Part shown: positions 11,232 to 22,814 of the stretch, piece after piece
Numbering within the stretch: position 1 is the stretch's first letter
Layout: the number at the start of each line of letters is the position of its first letter
NCBI GenBank assembly: GCA_964057225.1
Contig: OZ059897.1
Span: 4,526,001 to 4,590,000 of the forward strand
Length of the DNA stretch: 64,000 nt
Direction: 5' to 3'
Source: Auanema rhodensis
Taxonomy: Eukaryota; Nematoda; Chromadorea; Rhabditida; Rhabditidae
Translations under genes and position numbers: made by a program
Notes under the pieces: generated by a model
What the model saw: only the letters and a program-made list of their open reading frames with translations
Databases searched by the model: none
Told to the model about the DNA's origin: nothing

Positions 11232-14200
11232 TTCCCATGTACACTCAACATTGCTTCCAAAAACATTGTGACAAAAATTTTCCCGAAAAATTTCTAAATA
11301 ATTTCACAAAAAGTAGGAGTTTTTAGATTTCTTTTTTCAAGGCAAAGATGATGGACAATGTTATTCAACGAAAAAATTAATTCTTCAGGGTGAAAATCGA
11401 GGATATAAGTGTGAACCTATATCAGTTGATTACTCGGTGCATTTTTAAGCTAGCGCAAATCTGATAACACAGATCAACGCAGCTTAAAAATCCGCATCGA
11501 ATGCACTATACTACATTGAGAAACGCTCCATACAAAAATTAGTTATGATCGTTTGAAAAATAATGCATTAGTGTATGTTGAGTTCCCATGTACACTCAAC
11601 ATTGCTTCCAAAAACATTGTGACAAAAATTTTCCCGAAAAATTTCTAAATAATTTCACGAAAAGTAGGAGTTTTTAGATTTCTTTTTTCAAGGCAAAGAT
11701 GATGGACAATGTTATTCAACGAAAAAATTAATTCTTCAGGGTGAAAATCGAGGATATAAGTGTGAACATATATCAGTTGATATCTCGGTGCATTTTTAAG
11801 CTAACTCAAATCTGATAACACAGATCAACGCAGCTTAAAAATCCGCATCGAATGCACTATACTACATTGAGAAACGCTCCATACAAAAATTAGTTATGAT
11901 CGTTTGAAAAATAATGCATTAGTGTATGCTGAGTTCCCATGTACACTCAACATTGCTTCCAAAAACATTGTGACAAAAATTTTCCCGAAAAATTTCTAAA
12001 TAATTTCACAAAAAGTAGGAGTTTTTAGATTTCTTTTTTCAAGGCAAAGATGATGGACAATGTTATTCAACGAAAAAATTAATTCTTCAGGGTGAAAATC
12101 GAGGATATAAGTGTGAACCTATATCAGTTGATTACTCGGTGCATTTTTAAGCTAGCGCAAATCTGATAACACAGATCAACGCAGCTTAAAAATCCGCATC
12201 GAATGCACTATACTACATTGAGAAACGCTCCATACAAAAATTAGTTATGATCGTTTGAAAAATAATGCATTAGTGTATGTTGAGTTCCCATGTACACTCA
12301 ACATTGCTTCCAAAAACATTTTGACAAAAATTTTCCCGAAAAATTTCTGAATAATTTCACAAAAAGTAGATGTTTTTAGATTCTTTTTTTCAAGACGAAT
12401 ACGATGGACAATGTTTTTCAACGAAAAAATCATTTCTTCAGGGTGAAAATCGAGGATATAAGTGTGAACATATATCAGTTGATATCTCGGTGCATTTTTA
12501 AGCTAACTCAAATCTGATAACACAGATCAACGCAGCTCAAAAATCCGCATCGAATGCACTATACTACATTGAGAAACGCTCCATACAAAAATTAGTTATG
12601 ATCGTTTGAAAAATAATGCATTAGTGTATGCTGAGTTCCCATGTACACTCAACATTGCTTCCAAAAACATTGTGACAAAAATTTTCCCGAAAAATTTCTA
12701 AATAATTTCACAAAAAGTAGATGTTTTTAGATTCTTTTTTTCAAGACGAATACGATGGACAATGTTTTTCAACGAAAAAATCATTTCTTCAGGGTGAAAA
12801 TCGAGGATATAAGTGTGAACATATATCAGTTGATTACTCGGTGCATTTTTAAGCTAGCGCAAATCTGATAACACAGATCAACGCAGCTCAAAAATCCGCA
12901 TCGAATGCACTATACTACATTAAGAAACGCTCTATTTAAAAATTAGTTATGATCGTTTGAAAAATAATGCATTAGTGTATGCTGAGTTCCCATGTACACT
13001 CAACATTGCTTCCAAAAACATTGTGACAAAAATTTTCCCGAAAAATTTCTAAATAATTTCACAAAAAGTAGGAGTTTTTAAATTTCTTTTCTCAAGGCAA
13101 AGACGATGGACAATGTTATTCAACGAAAAAATTAATTCTTCAGGGTGAAAATCGAGGATATAAGTGTGAACCTATATCAGTTGATTACTCGGTGCATTTT
13201 TAAGCTAGCGCAAATCTGATAACACAGATCAACGCAGCTCAAAAATCCGCATCGAATGCACTATACTACATTGAGAAACGCTCCATACAAAAATTAGTTA
13301 TGATCGTTTGAAAAATAATGCATTAGTGTATGCTGAGTTCCCATGTACACTCAACATTGCTTCCAAAAACATTGTGACAAAAATTTTCCCGAAAAATTTC
13401 TAAATAATTTCACAAAAAGTAGGAGTTTTTAGATTTTTTTTTTCAAGGCAAAGACGATGGACAATGTTATTCAACGAAAAAATTAATTCTTCAGGGTGAA
13501 AATCGAGGATATAAGTGTGAACCTATATCAGTTGATTACTCGGTGCATTTTTAAGCTAGCACAAATCTGATAACACAGATCAACGCAGCTTAAAAATCCG
13601 CATCGAATGCACTATACTACATTGAGAAACGCTCCATACAAAAATTAGTTATGATCGTTTGAAAAATAATGCATTAGTGTATGCTGAGTTCCCATGTACA
13701 CTCAACATTGCTTCCAAAAACATTGTGACAAAAATTTTCCCGAAAAATTTCTAAATAATTTCACAAAAAGTAGGAGTTTTTAAATTTCTTTTCTCAAGGC
13801 AAAGACGATGGACAATGTTATTCAACGAAAAAATTAATTCTTCAGGGTGAAAATCGAGGATATAAGTGTGAACCTATATCAGTTGATTACTCGGTGCATT
13901 TTTAAGCTAGCGCAAATCTGATAACACAGATCAACGCAGCTCAAAAATCCGCATCGAATGCACTATACTACATTGAGAAACGCTCCATACAAAAATTAGT
14001 TATGATCGTTTGAAAAATAATGCATTAGTGTATGTTGAGTTCCCATGTACACTCAACATTGCTTCCAAAAACATTTTGACAAAAATTTTCCCGAAAAATT
14101 TCTGAATAATTTCACAAAAAGTAGATGTTTTTAGATTCTTTTTTTCAAGACGAATACGATGGACAATGTTTTTCAACGAAAAAATCATTTCTTCAGGGTG

Positions 14201-14390
14201 AAAATCGAGGATATAAGTGTGAACATATATCAGTTGATATCTCGGTGCATTTTTAAGCTAACTCAAATCTGATAACACAGATCGACGCAGCTTAAAAATC
14301 CGCATCAAATGCACTATACTACATTGAGAAACGCTCTATACAAAAATTAGTTATGATCGTTTGAAAAATAATGCATTAGTGTATGCTGAG
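11232..14390. repeat. Monomers 33-41: A-rich stretch with chimeras
   Basis: In order: A, A(G77)-to-B chimera, A, B, B'-to-A chimera, A, A, A, B. Monomer 34 changes from A to B between 11731 and 11768. Monomer 37 carries the rare CTCTATTTA end of monomers 2 and 9. Monomers 38 and 40 share the TTTAAATTTCTTTTCTC tract of monomer 10. No gene or non-satellite sequence is present. Confidence 0.75.
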
Positions 14391-15443
14391 TTCCCATGTA
14401 CACTCAACATTGCTTCCAAAAACATTGTGACAAAAATTTTCCCGGAAAATTTCTAAATAATTTCACGAAAAGTAGGAGTTTTTAGATTTCTTTTTTCAAG
14501 GCAAAGACGATGGACAATGTTATTCAACGAAAAAATTAATTCTTCAGGGTGAAAATCGAGGATATAAGTGTGAACCTATATCAGTTGATTACTCGGTGCA
14601 TTTTTAAGCTAGCGCAAATCTGATAACACAGATCAACGCAGCTTAAAAATCCGCATCGAATGCACTATACTACATTGAGAAACGCTCCATACAAAAATTA
14701 GTTATGATCGTTTGAAAAATAATGCATTAGTGTATGCTGAGTTCCCATGTACACTCAACATTGCTTCCAAAAACATTGTGACAAAAATTTTCCCGAAAAA
14801 TTTCTAAATAATTTCACAAAAAGTAGGAGTTTTTAGATTTCTTTTTTCAAGGCAAAGATGATGGACAATGTTATTCAACGAAAAAATTAATTCTTCAGGG
14901 TGAAAATCGAGGATATAAGTGTGAACCTATATCAGTTGATTACTCGGTGCATTTTTAAGCTAGCGCAAATCTGATAACACAGATCAACGCAGCTTAAAAA
15001 TCCGCATCGAATGCACTATACTACATTGAGAAACGCTCCATACAAAAATTAGTTATGATCGTTTGAAAAATAATGCATTAGTGTATGTTGAGTTCCCATG
15101 TACACTCAACATTGCTTCCAAAAACATTTTGACAAAAATTTTCCCGAAAATTTTCTGAATAATTTCACAAAAAGTAGATGTTTTTAGATTCTTTTTTTCA
15201 AGACGAATACGATGGACAATGTTTTTCAACGAAAAAATCATTTCTTCAGGGTGAAAATCGAGGATATAAGTGTGAACATATATCAGTTGATATCTCGGTG
15301 CATTTTTAAGCTAACTCAAATCTGATAACACAGATCGACGCAGCTTAAAAATCCGCATCGAATGCACTATACTACATTGAGAAACGCTCTATACAAAAAT
15401 TAGTTATGATCGTTTGAAAAATAATGCATTAGTGTATGCTGAG

Positions 15444-15794
15444 TTCCCATGTACACTCAACATTGCTTCCAAAAACATTGTGACAAAAATTTTCCCGAAA
15501 AATTTCTAAATAATTTCACAAAAAGTAGATGTTTTTAGATTCCTTTTTTCAAGACGAATACGATGGACAATGTTTTTCAACGAAAAAATCATTTCTTCAG
15601 GGTGAAAATCGAGGATATAAGTGTGAACATATATCAGTTGATATCTCGGTGCATTTTCAAGCTAACTCAAATCTGATAACACAGATCGACGCAGCTTAAA
15701 AATCCGCATCGAATGCACTATACTACATTGAGAAACGCTCTATACAAAAATTAGTTATGATCGTTTGAAAAATAATGCATTAGTGTATGCTGAG
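15444..15794. repeat. Representative type B' monomer
   Basis: B' shares B states at 86-87, 111-116, 132, 147-149, 186, 200-201, 222-224 and 245, but has A-like G37 and A65, CC at 99-100, and usually C at 215 (TTTTCAAGCT). It typically follows a B monomer in the 4-mer HOR. C215 faces A255 in the hairpin stem and so places a mismatch in the long arm. Confidence 0.82.
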
Positions 15795-17549
15795 TTCCCA
15801 TGTACACTCAACATTGCTTCCAAAAACATTGTGACAAAAATTTTCCCGAAAAATTTCTAAATAATTTCACAAAAAGTAGGAGTTTTTAGATTTTTTTTTT
15901 CAAGGCAAAGACGATGGACAACGTTATTCAACGAAAAAATTAATTCTTCAGGGTGAAAATCGAGGATATAAGTGTGAACCTATATCAGTTGATTACTCGG
16001 TGCATTTTTAAGCTAGCGCAAATCTGATAACACAGATCAACGCAGCTTAAAAATCCGCATCGAATGCACTATACTACATTGAGAAACGCTCCATACAAAA
16101 ATTAGTTATGATCGTTTGAAAAATAATGCATTAGTGTATGCTGAGTTCCCATGTACACTCAACATTGCTTCCAAAAACATTGTGACAAAAATTTTCCCGA
16201 AAAATTTCTAAATAATTTCACAAAAAGTAGGAGTTTTTAGATTTCTTTTTTCAAGGCAAAGACGATGGACAATGTTATTCAACGAAAAAATTAATTCTTC
16301 AGGGTGAAAATCGAGGATATAAGTGTGAACCTATATCAGTTGATTACTCGGTGCATTTTTAAGCTAGCGCAAATCTGATAACACAGATCAACGCAGCTTA
16401 AAAATCCGCATCGAATGCACTATACTACATTGAGAAACGCTCCATACAAAAATTAGTTATGATCGTTTGAAAAATAATGCATTAGTGTATGTTGAGTTCC
16501 CATGTACACTCAACATTGCTTCCAAAAACATTTTGACAAAAATTTTCCCGAAAAATTTCTGAATAATTTCACAAAAAGTAGATGTTTTTAGATTCTTTTT
16601 TTCAAGACGAATACGATGGACAATGTTTTTCAACGAAAAAATCATTTCTTCAGGGTGAAAATCGAGGATATAAGTGTGAACATATATCAGTTGATATCTC
16701 GGTGCATTTTTAAGCTAACTCAAATCTGATAACACAGATCGACGCAGCTTAAAAATCCGCATCGAATGCACTATACTACATTGAGAAACGCTCTATACAA
16801 AAATTAGTTATGATCGTTTGAAAAATAATGCATTAGTGTATGCTGAGTTCCCATGTACACTCAACATTGCTTCCAAAAACATTGTGACAAAAATTTTCCC
16901 GAAAAATTTCTAAATAATTTCACAAAAAGTAGATGTTTTTAGATTCCTTTTTTCAAGACGAATACGATGGACAATGTTTTTCAACGAAAAAATCATTTCT
17001 TCAGGGTGAAAATCGAGGATATAAGTGTGAACATATATCAGTTGATATCTCGGTGCATTTTCAAGCTAACTCAAATCTGATAACACAGATCGACGCAGCT
17101 TAAAAATCCGCATCGAATGCACTATACTACATTGAGAAACGCTCTAAACAAAAATTAGTTATGATCGTTTGAAAAATAATGCATTAGTGTATGCTGAGTT
17201 CCCATGTACACTCAACATTGCTTCCAAAAACATTGTGACAAAAATTTTCCCGAAAAATTTCTAAATAATTTCACGAAAAGTAGGAGTTTTTAGATTTCTT
17301 TTTTCAAGGCAAAGACGATGGACAATGTTATTCAACGAAAAAATTAATTCTTCAGGGTGAAAATCGAGGATATAAGTGTGAACCTATATCAGTTGATTAC
17401 TCGGTGCATTTTTAAGCTAGCGCAAATCTGATAACACAGATCAACGCAGCTTAAAAATCCGCATCGAATGCACTATACTACATTGAGAAACGCTCCATAC
17501 AAAAATTAGTTATGATCGTTTGAAAAATAATGCATTAGTGTATGTTGAG

Positions 17550-17900
17550 TTCCCATGTACACTCAACATTGCTTCCAAAAACATTTTGACAAAAATTTTC
17601 CCGAAAAATTTCTGAATAATTTCACAAAAAGTAGATGTTTTTAGATTCTTTTTTTCAAGACGAATACGATGGACAATGTTTTTCAACGAAAAAATCATTT
17701 CTTCAGGGTGAAAATCGAGGATATAAGTGTGAACATATATCAGTTGATATCTCGGTGCATTTTTAAGCTAACTCAAATCTGATAACACAGATCGACGCAG
17801 CTTAAAAATCCGCATCGAATGCACTATACTACATTGAGAAACGCTCCATACAAAAATTAGTTATGATCGTTTGAAAAATAATGCATTAGTGTATGTTGAG
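17550..17900. repeat. Representative type B monomer (351 bp)
   Basis: Type B differs from A at about 19-20 sites: T37, G65, AT at 86-87, CT at 99-100, AGACGAATACG around 109-119, T132, C147 and T149, A186, AT at 200-201, AACTCAA at 221-227, G245 and usually T298. This copy has A-like C298 and T347 at its 3' end. G65 removes a stop on the minus strand, which alone opens a spurious 62-codon frame in most B copies. AT at 200-201 completes the dyad ATATCA-GT-TGATAT at 188-201, which A lacks. Confidence 0.88.
17737..17750. repeat. 6-bp dyad specific to B-like monomers, example in monomer 51
   Basis: ATATCA-GT-TGATAT is a perfect inverted repeat at monomer positions 188-201. Type A has TA instead of AT at 200-201, which shortens the dyad to ATCA-GT-TGAT. 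It lies immediately upstream of the long hairpin. Confidence 0.85.
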
Positions 17901-18953
17901 TTCCCATGTACACTCAACATTGCTTCCAAAAACATTTTGACAAAAATTTTCCCGAAAAATTTCTGAATAATTTCACAAAAAGTAGATGTTTTTAGATTCT
18001 TTTTTTCAAGACGAATACGATGGACAATGTTTTTCAACGAAAAAATCATTTCTTCAGGGTGAAAATCGAGGATATAAGTGTGAACATATATCAGTTGATA
18101 TCTCGGTGCATTTTTAAGCTAACTCAAATCTGATAACACAGATCGACGCAGCTTAAAAATCCGCATCGAATGCACTATACTACATTGAGAAACGCTCCAT
18201 ACAAAAATTAGTTATGATCGTTTGAAAAATAATGCATTAGTGTATGTTGAGTTCCCATGTACACTCAACATTGCTTCCAAAAACATTTTGACAAAAATTT
18301 TCCCGAAAAATTTCTGAATAATTTCACAAAAAGTAGATGTTTTTAGATTCTTTTTTTCAAGACGAATACGATGGACAATGTTTTTCAACGAAAAAATCAT
18401 TTCTTCAGGGTGAAAATCGAGGATATAAGTGTGAACATATATCAGTTGATATCTCGGTGCATTTTTAAGCTAACTCAAATCTGATAACACAGATCGACGC
18501 AGCTTAAAAATCCGCATCGAATGCACTATACTACATTGAGAAACGCTCTATACAAAAATTAGTTATGATCGTTTGAAAAATAATGCATTAGTGTATGCTG
18601 AGTTCCCATGTACACTCAACATTGCTTCCAAAAACATTTTGACAAAAATTTTCCCGAAAAATTTCTGAATAATTTCACAAAAAGTAGATGTTTTTAGATT
18701 CTTTTTTTCAAGACAAATACGATGGACAATGTTTTTCAACGAAAAAATCATTTCTTCAGGGTGAAAATCGAGGATATAAGTGTGAACATATATCAGTTGA
18801 TATCTCGGTGCATTTTTAAGCTAACTCAAATCTGATAACACAGATCGACGCAGCTTAAAAATCCGCATCGAATGCACTATACTACATTGAGAAACGCTCC
18901 ATACAAAAATTAGTTATGATCGTTTGAAAAATAATGCATTAGTGTATGTTGAG

Positions 18954-20006
18954 TTCCCATGTACACTCAACATTGCTTCCAAAAACATTGTGACAAAAAT
19001 TTTCCCGAAAAATTTCTAAATAATTTCACGAAAAGTAGGAGTTTTTAGATTTCTTTTTTCAAGGCAAAGACGATGGACAATGTTATTCAACGAAAAAATT
19101 AATTCTTCAGGGTGAAAATCGAGGATATAAGTGTGAACCTATATCAGTTGATTACTCGGTGCATTTTTAAGCTAGCGCAAATCTGATAACACAGATCAAC
19201 GCAGCTTAAAAATCCGCATCGAATGCACTATACTACATTGAGAAACGCTCCATACAAAAATTAGTTATGATCGTTTGAAAAATAATGCATTAGTGTATGC
19301 TGAGTTCCCATGTACACTCAACATTGCTTCCAAAAACATTGTGACAAAAATTTTCCCGAAAAATTTCTAAATAATTTCACAAAAAGTAGGAGTTTTTAGA
19401 TTTCTTTTTTCAAGGCAAAGATGATGGACAATGTTATTCAACGAAAAAATTAATTCTTCAGGGTGAAAATCGAGGATATAAGTGTGAACCTATATCAGTT
19501 GATTACTCGGTGCATTTTTAAGCTAGCGCAAATCTGATAACACAGATCAACGCAGCTTAAAAATCCGCATCGAATGCACTATACTACATGGAGAAACGCT
19601 CCATACAAAAATTAGTTATGATCGTTTGAAAAATAATGCATTAGTGTATGTTGAGTTCCCATGTACACTCAACATTGCTTCCAAAAACATTGTGACAAAA
19701 ATTTTCCCGAAAAATTTCTAAATAATTTCACGAAAAGTAGGAGTTTTTAGATTTCTTTTTCCAAGGCAAAGATGATGGACAATGTTATTCAACGAAAAAA
19801 TTAATTCTTCAGGGTGAAAATCGAGGATATAAGTGTGAACATATATCAGTTGATATCTCGGTGCATTTTTAAGCTAACTCAAATCTGATAACACAGATCG
19901 ACGCAGCTTAAAAATCCGCATCGAATGCACTATACTACATTGAGAAACGCTCCATACAAAAATTAGTTATGATCGTTTGAAAAATAATGCATTAGTGTAT
20001 GTTGAG
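18954..20006. repeat. Monomers 55-57
   Basis: In order: A(G77), A with a private ACATGGAGAAAC, and an A(G77)-to-B chimera with TTTTTCCAAGG. Monomer 57 matches chimeric monomer 34 in its switch interval (A through 149, B from 186). Confidence 0.75.
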
Positions 20007-22814
20007 TTCCCATGTACACTCAACATTGCTTCCAAAAACATTGTGACAAAAATTTTCTCGAAAAATTTCTAAATAATTTCACGAAAAGTAGGAGTTTTTA
20101 GATTTCTTTTTTCAAGGCAAAGACGATGGACAATGTTATTCAACGAAAAAATTAATTCTTCAGGGTGAAAATCGAGGATATAAGTGTGAACCTATATCAG
20201 TTGATTACTCGGTGCATTTTTAAGCTAGCGCAAATCTGATAACACAGATCAACGCAGCTTAAAAATCCGCATCGAATGCACTATACTACATTGAGAAACG
20301 CTCCATACAAAAATTAGTTATGATCGTTTGAAAAATAATGCATTAGTGTATGCTGAGTTCCCATGTACACTCAACATTGCTTCCAAAAACATTGTGACAA
20401 AAATTTTCCCGAAAAATTTCTAAATAATTTCACAAAAAGTAGGAGTTTTTAGATTTCTTTTTTCAAGGCAAAGATGATGGACAATGTTATTCAACGAAAA
20501 AATTAATTCTTCAGGGTGAAAATCGAGGATATAAGTGTGAACCTATATCAGTTGATTACTCGGTGCATTTTTAAGCTAGCGCAAATCTGATAACACAGAT
20601 CAACGCAGCTTAAAAATCCGCATCGAATGCACTATACTACATTGAGAAACGCTCCATACAAAAATTAGTTATGATCGTTTGAAAAATAATGCATTAGTGT
20701 ATGTTGAGTTCCCATGTACACTCAACATTGCTTCCAAAAACATTTTGACAAAAATTTTCCCGAAAAATTTCTGAATAATTTCACAAAAAGTAGATGTTTT
20801 TAGATTCTTTTTTTCAAGACGAATACGATGGACAATGTTTTTCAACGAAAAAATCATTTCTTCAGGGTGAAAATCGAGGATATAAGTGTGAACATATATC
20901 AGTTGATATCTCGGTGCATTTTTAAGCTAACTCAAATCTGATAACACAGATCGACGCAGCTTAAAAATCCGCATCGAATGCACTATACTACATTGAGAAA
21001 CGCTCTATACAAAAATTAGTTATGATCGTTTGAAAAATAATGCATTAGTGTATGCTGAGTTCCCATGTACACTCAACATTGCTTCCAAAAACATTTTGAC
21101 AAAAATTTTCCCGAAAAATTTCTGAATAATTTCACAAAAAGTAGATGTTTTTAGATTCTTTTTTTCAAGACGAATACGATGGACAATGTTTTTCAACGAA
21201 AAAATCATTTCTTCAGGGTGAAAATCGAGGATATAAGTGTGAACATATATCAGTTGATATCTCGGTGCATTTTTAAGCTAACTCAAATCTGATAACACAG
21301 ATCGACGCAGCTTAAAAATCCGCATCGAATGCACTATACTACATTGAGAAACGCTCCATACGAAAATTAGTTATGATCGTTTGAAAAATAATGCATTAGT
21401 GTATGTTGAGTTCCCATGTACACTCAACATTGCTTCCAAAAACATTGTGACAAAAATTTTCCCGAAAAATTTCTAAATTATTTCACGAAAAGTAGGAGTT
21501 TTTAGATTTCTTTTTTCAAGGCAAAGACGATGGACAATGTTATTCAACGAAAAAATTAATTCTTCAGGGTGAAAATCGAGGATATAAGTGTGAACCTATA
21601 TCAGTTGATTACTCGGTGCATTTTTAAGCTAGCGCAAATCTGATAACACAGATCAACGCAGCTTAAAAATCCGCATCGAATGCACTATACTACATTGAGA
21701 AACGCTCCATACAAAAATTAGTTATGATCGTTTGAAAAATAATGCATTAGTGTATGCTGAGTTCCCATGTACACTCAACATTGCTTCCAAAAACATTGTG
21801 ACAAAAATTTTCCCGAAAAATTTCTAAATAATTTCACAAAAAGTAGGAGTTTTTAGATTTCTTTTTTCAAGGCAAAGATGATGGACAATGTTATTCAACG
21901 AAAAAATTAATTCTTCAGGGTGAAAATCGAGGATATAAGTGTGAACCTATATCAGTTGATTACTCGGTGCATTTTTAAGCTAGCGCAAATCTGATAACAC
22001 AGATCAACGCAGCTTAAAAATCCGCATCGAATGCACTATACTACATTGAGAAACGCTCCATACAAAAATTAGTTATGATCGTTTGAAAAATAATGCATTA
22101 GTGTATGTTGAGTTCCCATGTACACTCAACATTGCTTCCAAAAACATTTTGACAAAAATTTTCCCGAAAAATTTCTGAATAATTTCACAAAAAGTAGATG
22201 TTTTTAGATTCTTTTTTTCAAGACGAATACGATGGACAATGTTTTTCAACGAAAAAATCATTTCTTCAGGGTGAAAATCGAGGATATAAGTGTGAACATA
22301 TATCAGTTGATATCTCGGTGCATTTTTAAGCTAACTCAAATCTGATAACACAGATCGACGCAGCTTAAAAATCCGCATCGAATGCACTATACTACATTGA
22401 GAAACGCTCTATACAAAAATTAGTTATGATCGTTTGAAAAATAATGCATTAGTGTATGCTGAGTTCCCATGTACACTCAACATTGCTTCCAAAAACATTT
22501 TGACAAAAATTTTCCCGAAAAATTTCTGAATAATTTCACAAAAAGTAGATGTTTTTAGATTCTTTTTTTCAAGACGAATACGATGGACAATGTTTTTCAA
22601 CGAAAAAATCATTTCTTCAGGGTGAAAATCGAGGATATAAGTGTGAACATATATCAGTTGATATCTCGGTGCATTTTTAAGCTAACTCAAATCTGATAAC
22701 ACAGATCGACGCAGCTTAAAAATCCGCATCGAATGCACTATACTACATTGAGAAACGCTCTATACAAAAATTAGTTATGATCGTTTGAAAAATAATGCAT
22801 TAGTGTATGCTGAG
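20007..22814. repeat. Two tandem 4-mer HORs A-A-B-B (monomers 58-61 and 62-65)
   Basis: The units at 20007-21410 and 21411-22814 share the order A(G77)-A(GATGATGG)-B-B. Differences are single bases, for example TTTTCTCG in monomer 58 and AAATTATTT in monomer 62. A shortened A-A-B unit follows (66-68). Confidence 0.8.

Larger units (their letters stand above)
14391..17900. repeat. Ten-monomer segment, copy 2 (monomers 42-51)
   Basis: This is the counterpart of 4213-7722 with the same succession of sub-haplotypes, including the TTTTCTG B monomer (44), the T-run/CAACGTT A monomer (46) and the CTCTAAAC B' monomer (49). Monomer 51 departs from monomer 22 at its 3' end (CTCCAT and GTTGAG instead of CTCTAT and GCTGAG), marking the end of the duplicated segment. 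Confidence 0.8.
17550..18953. repeat. Homogeneous run of four B monomers (51-54)
   Basis: Four B monomers follow each other directly. By eye 51 and 52 are identical; 53 differs at its junction end (CTCTAT, GCTGAG) and 54 carries AGACAAATACG. The A-like CTCCAT/GTTGAG ends on 51 and 52 suggest that a B monomer with an A-type tail was amplified one monomer at a time. Confidence 0.82.
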
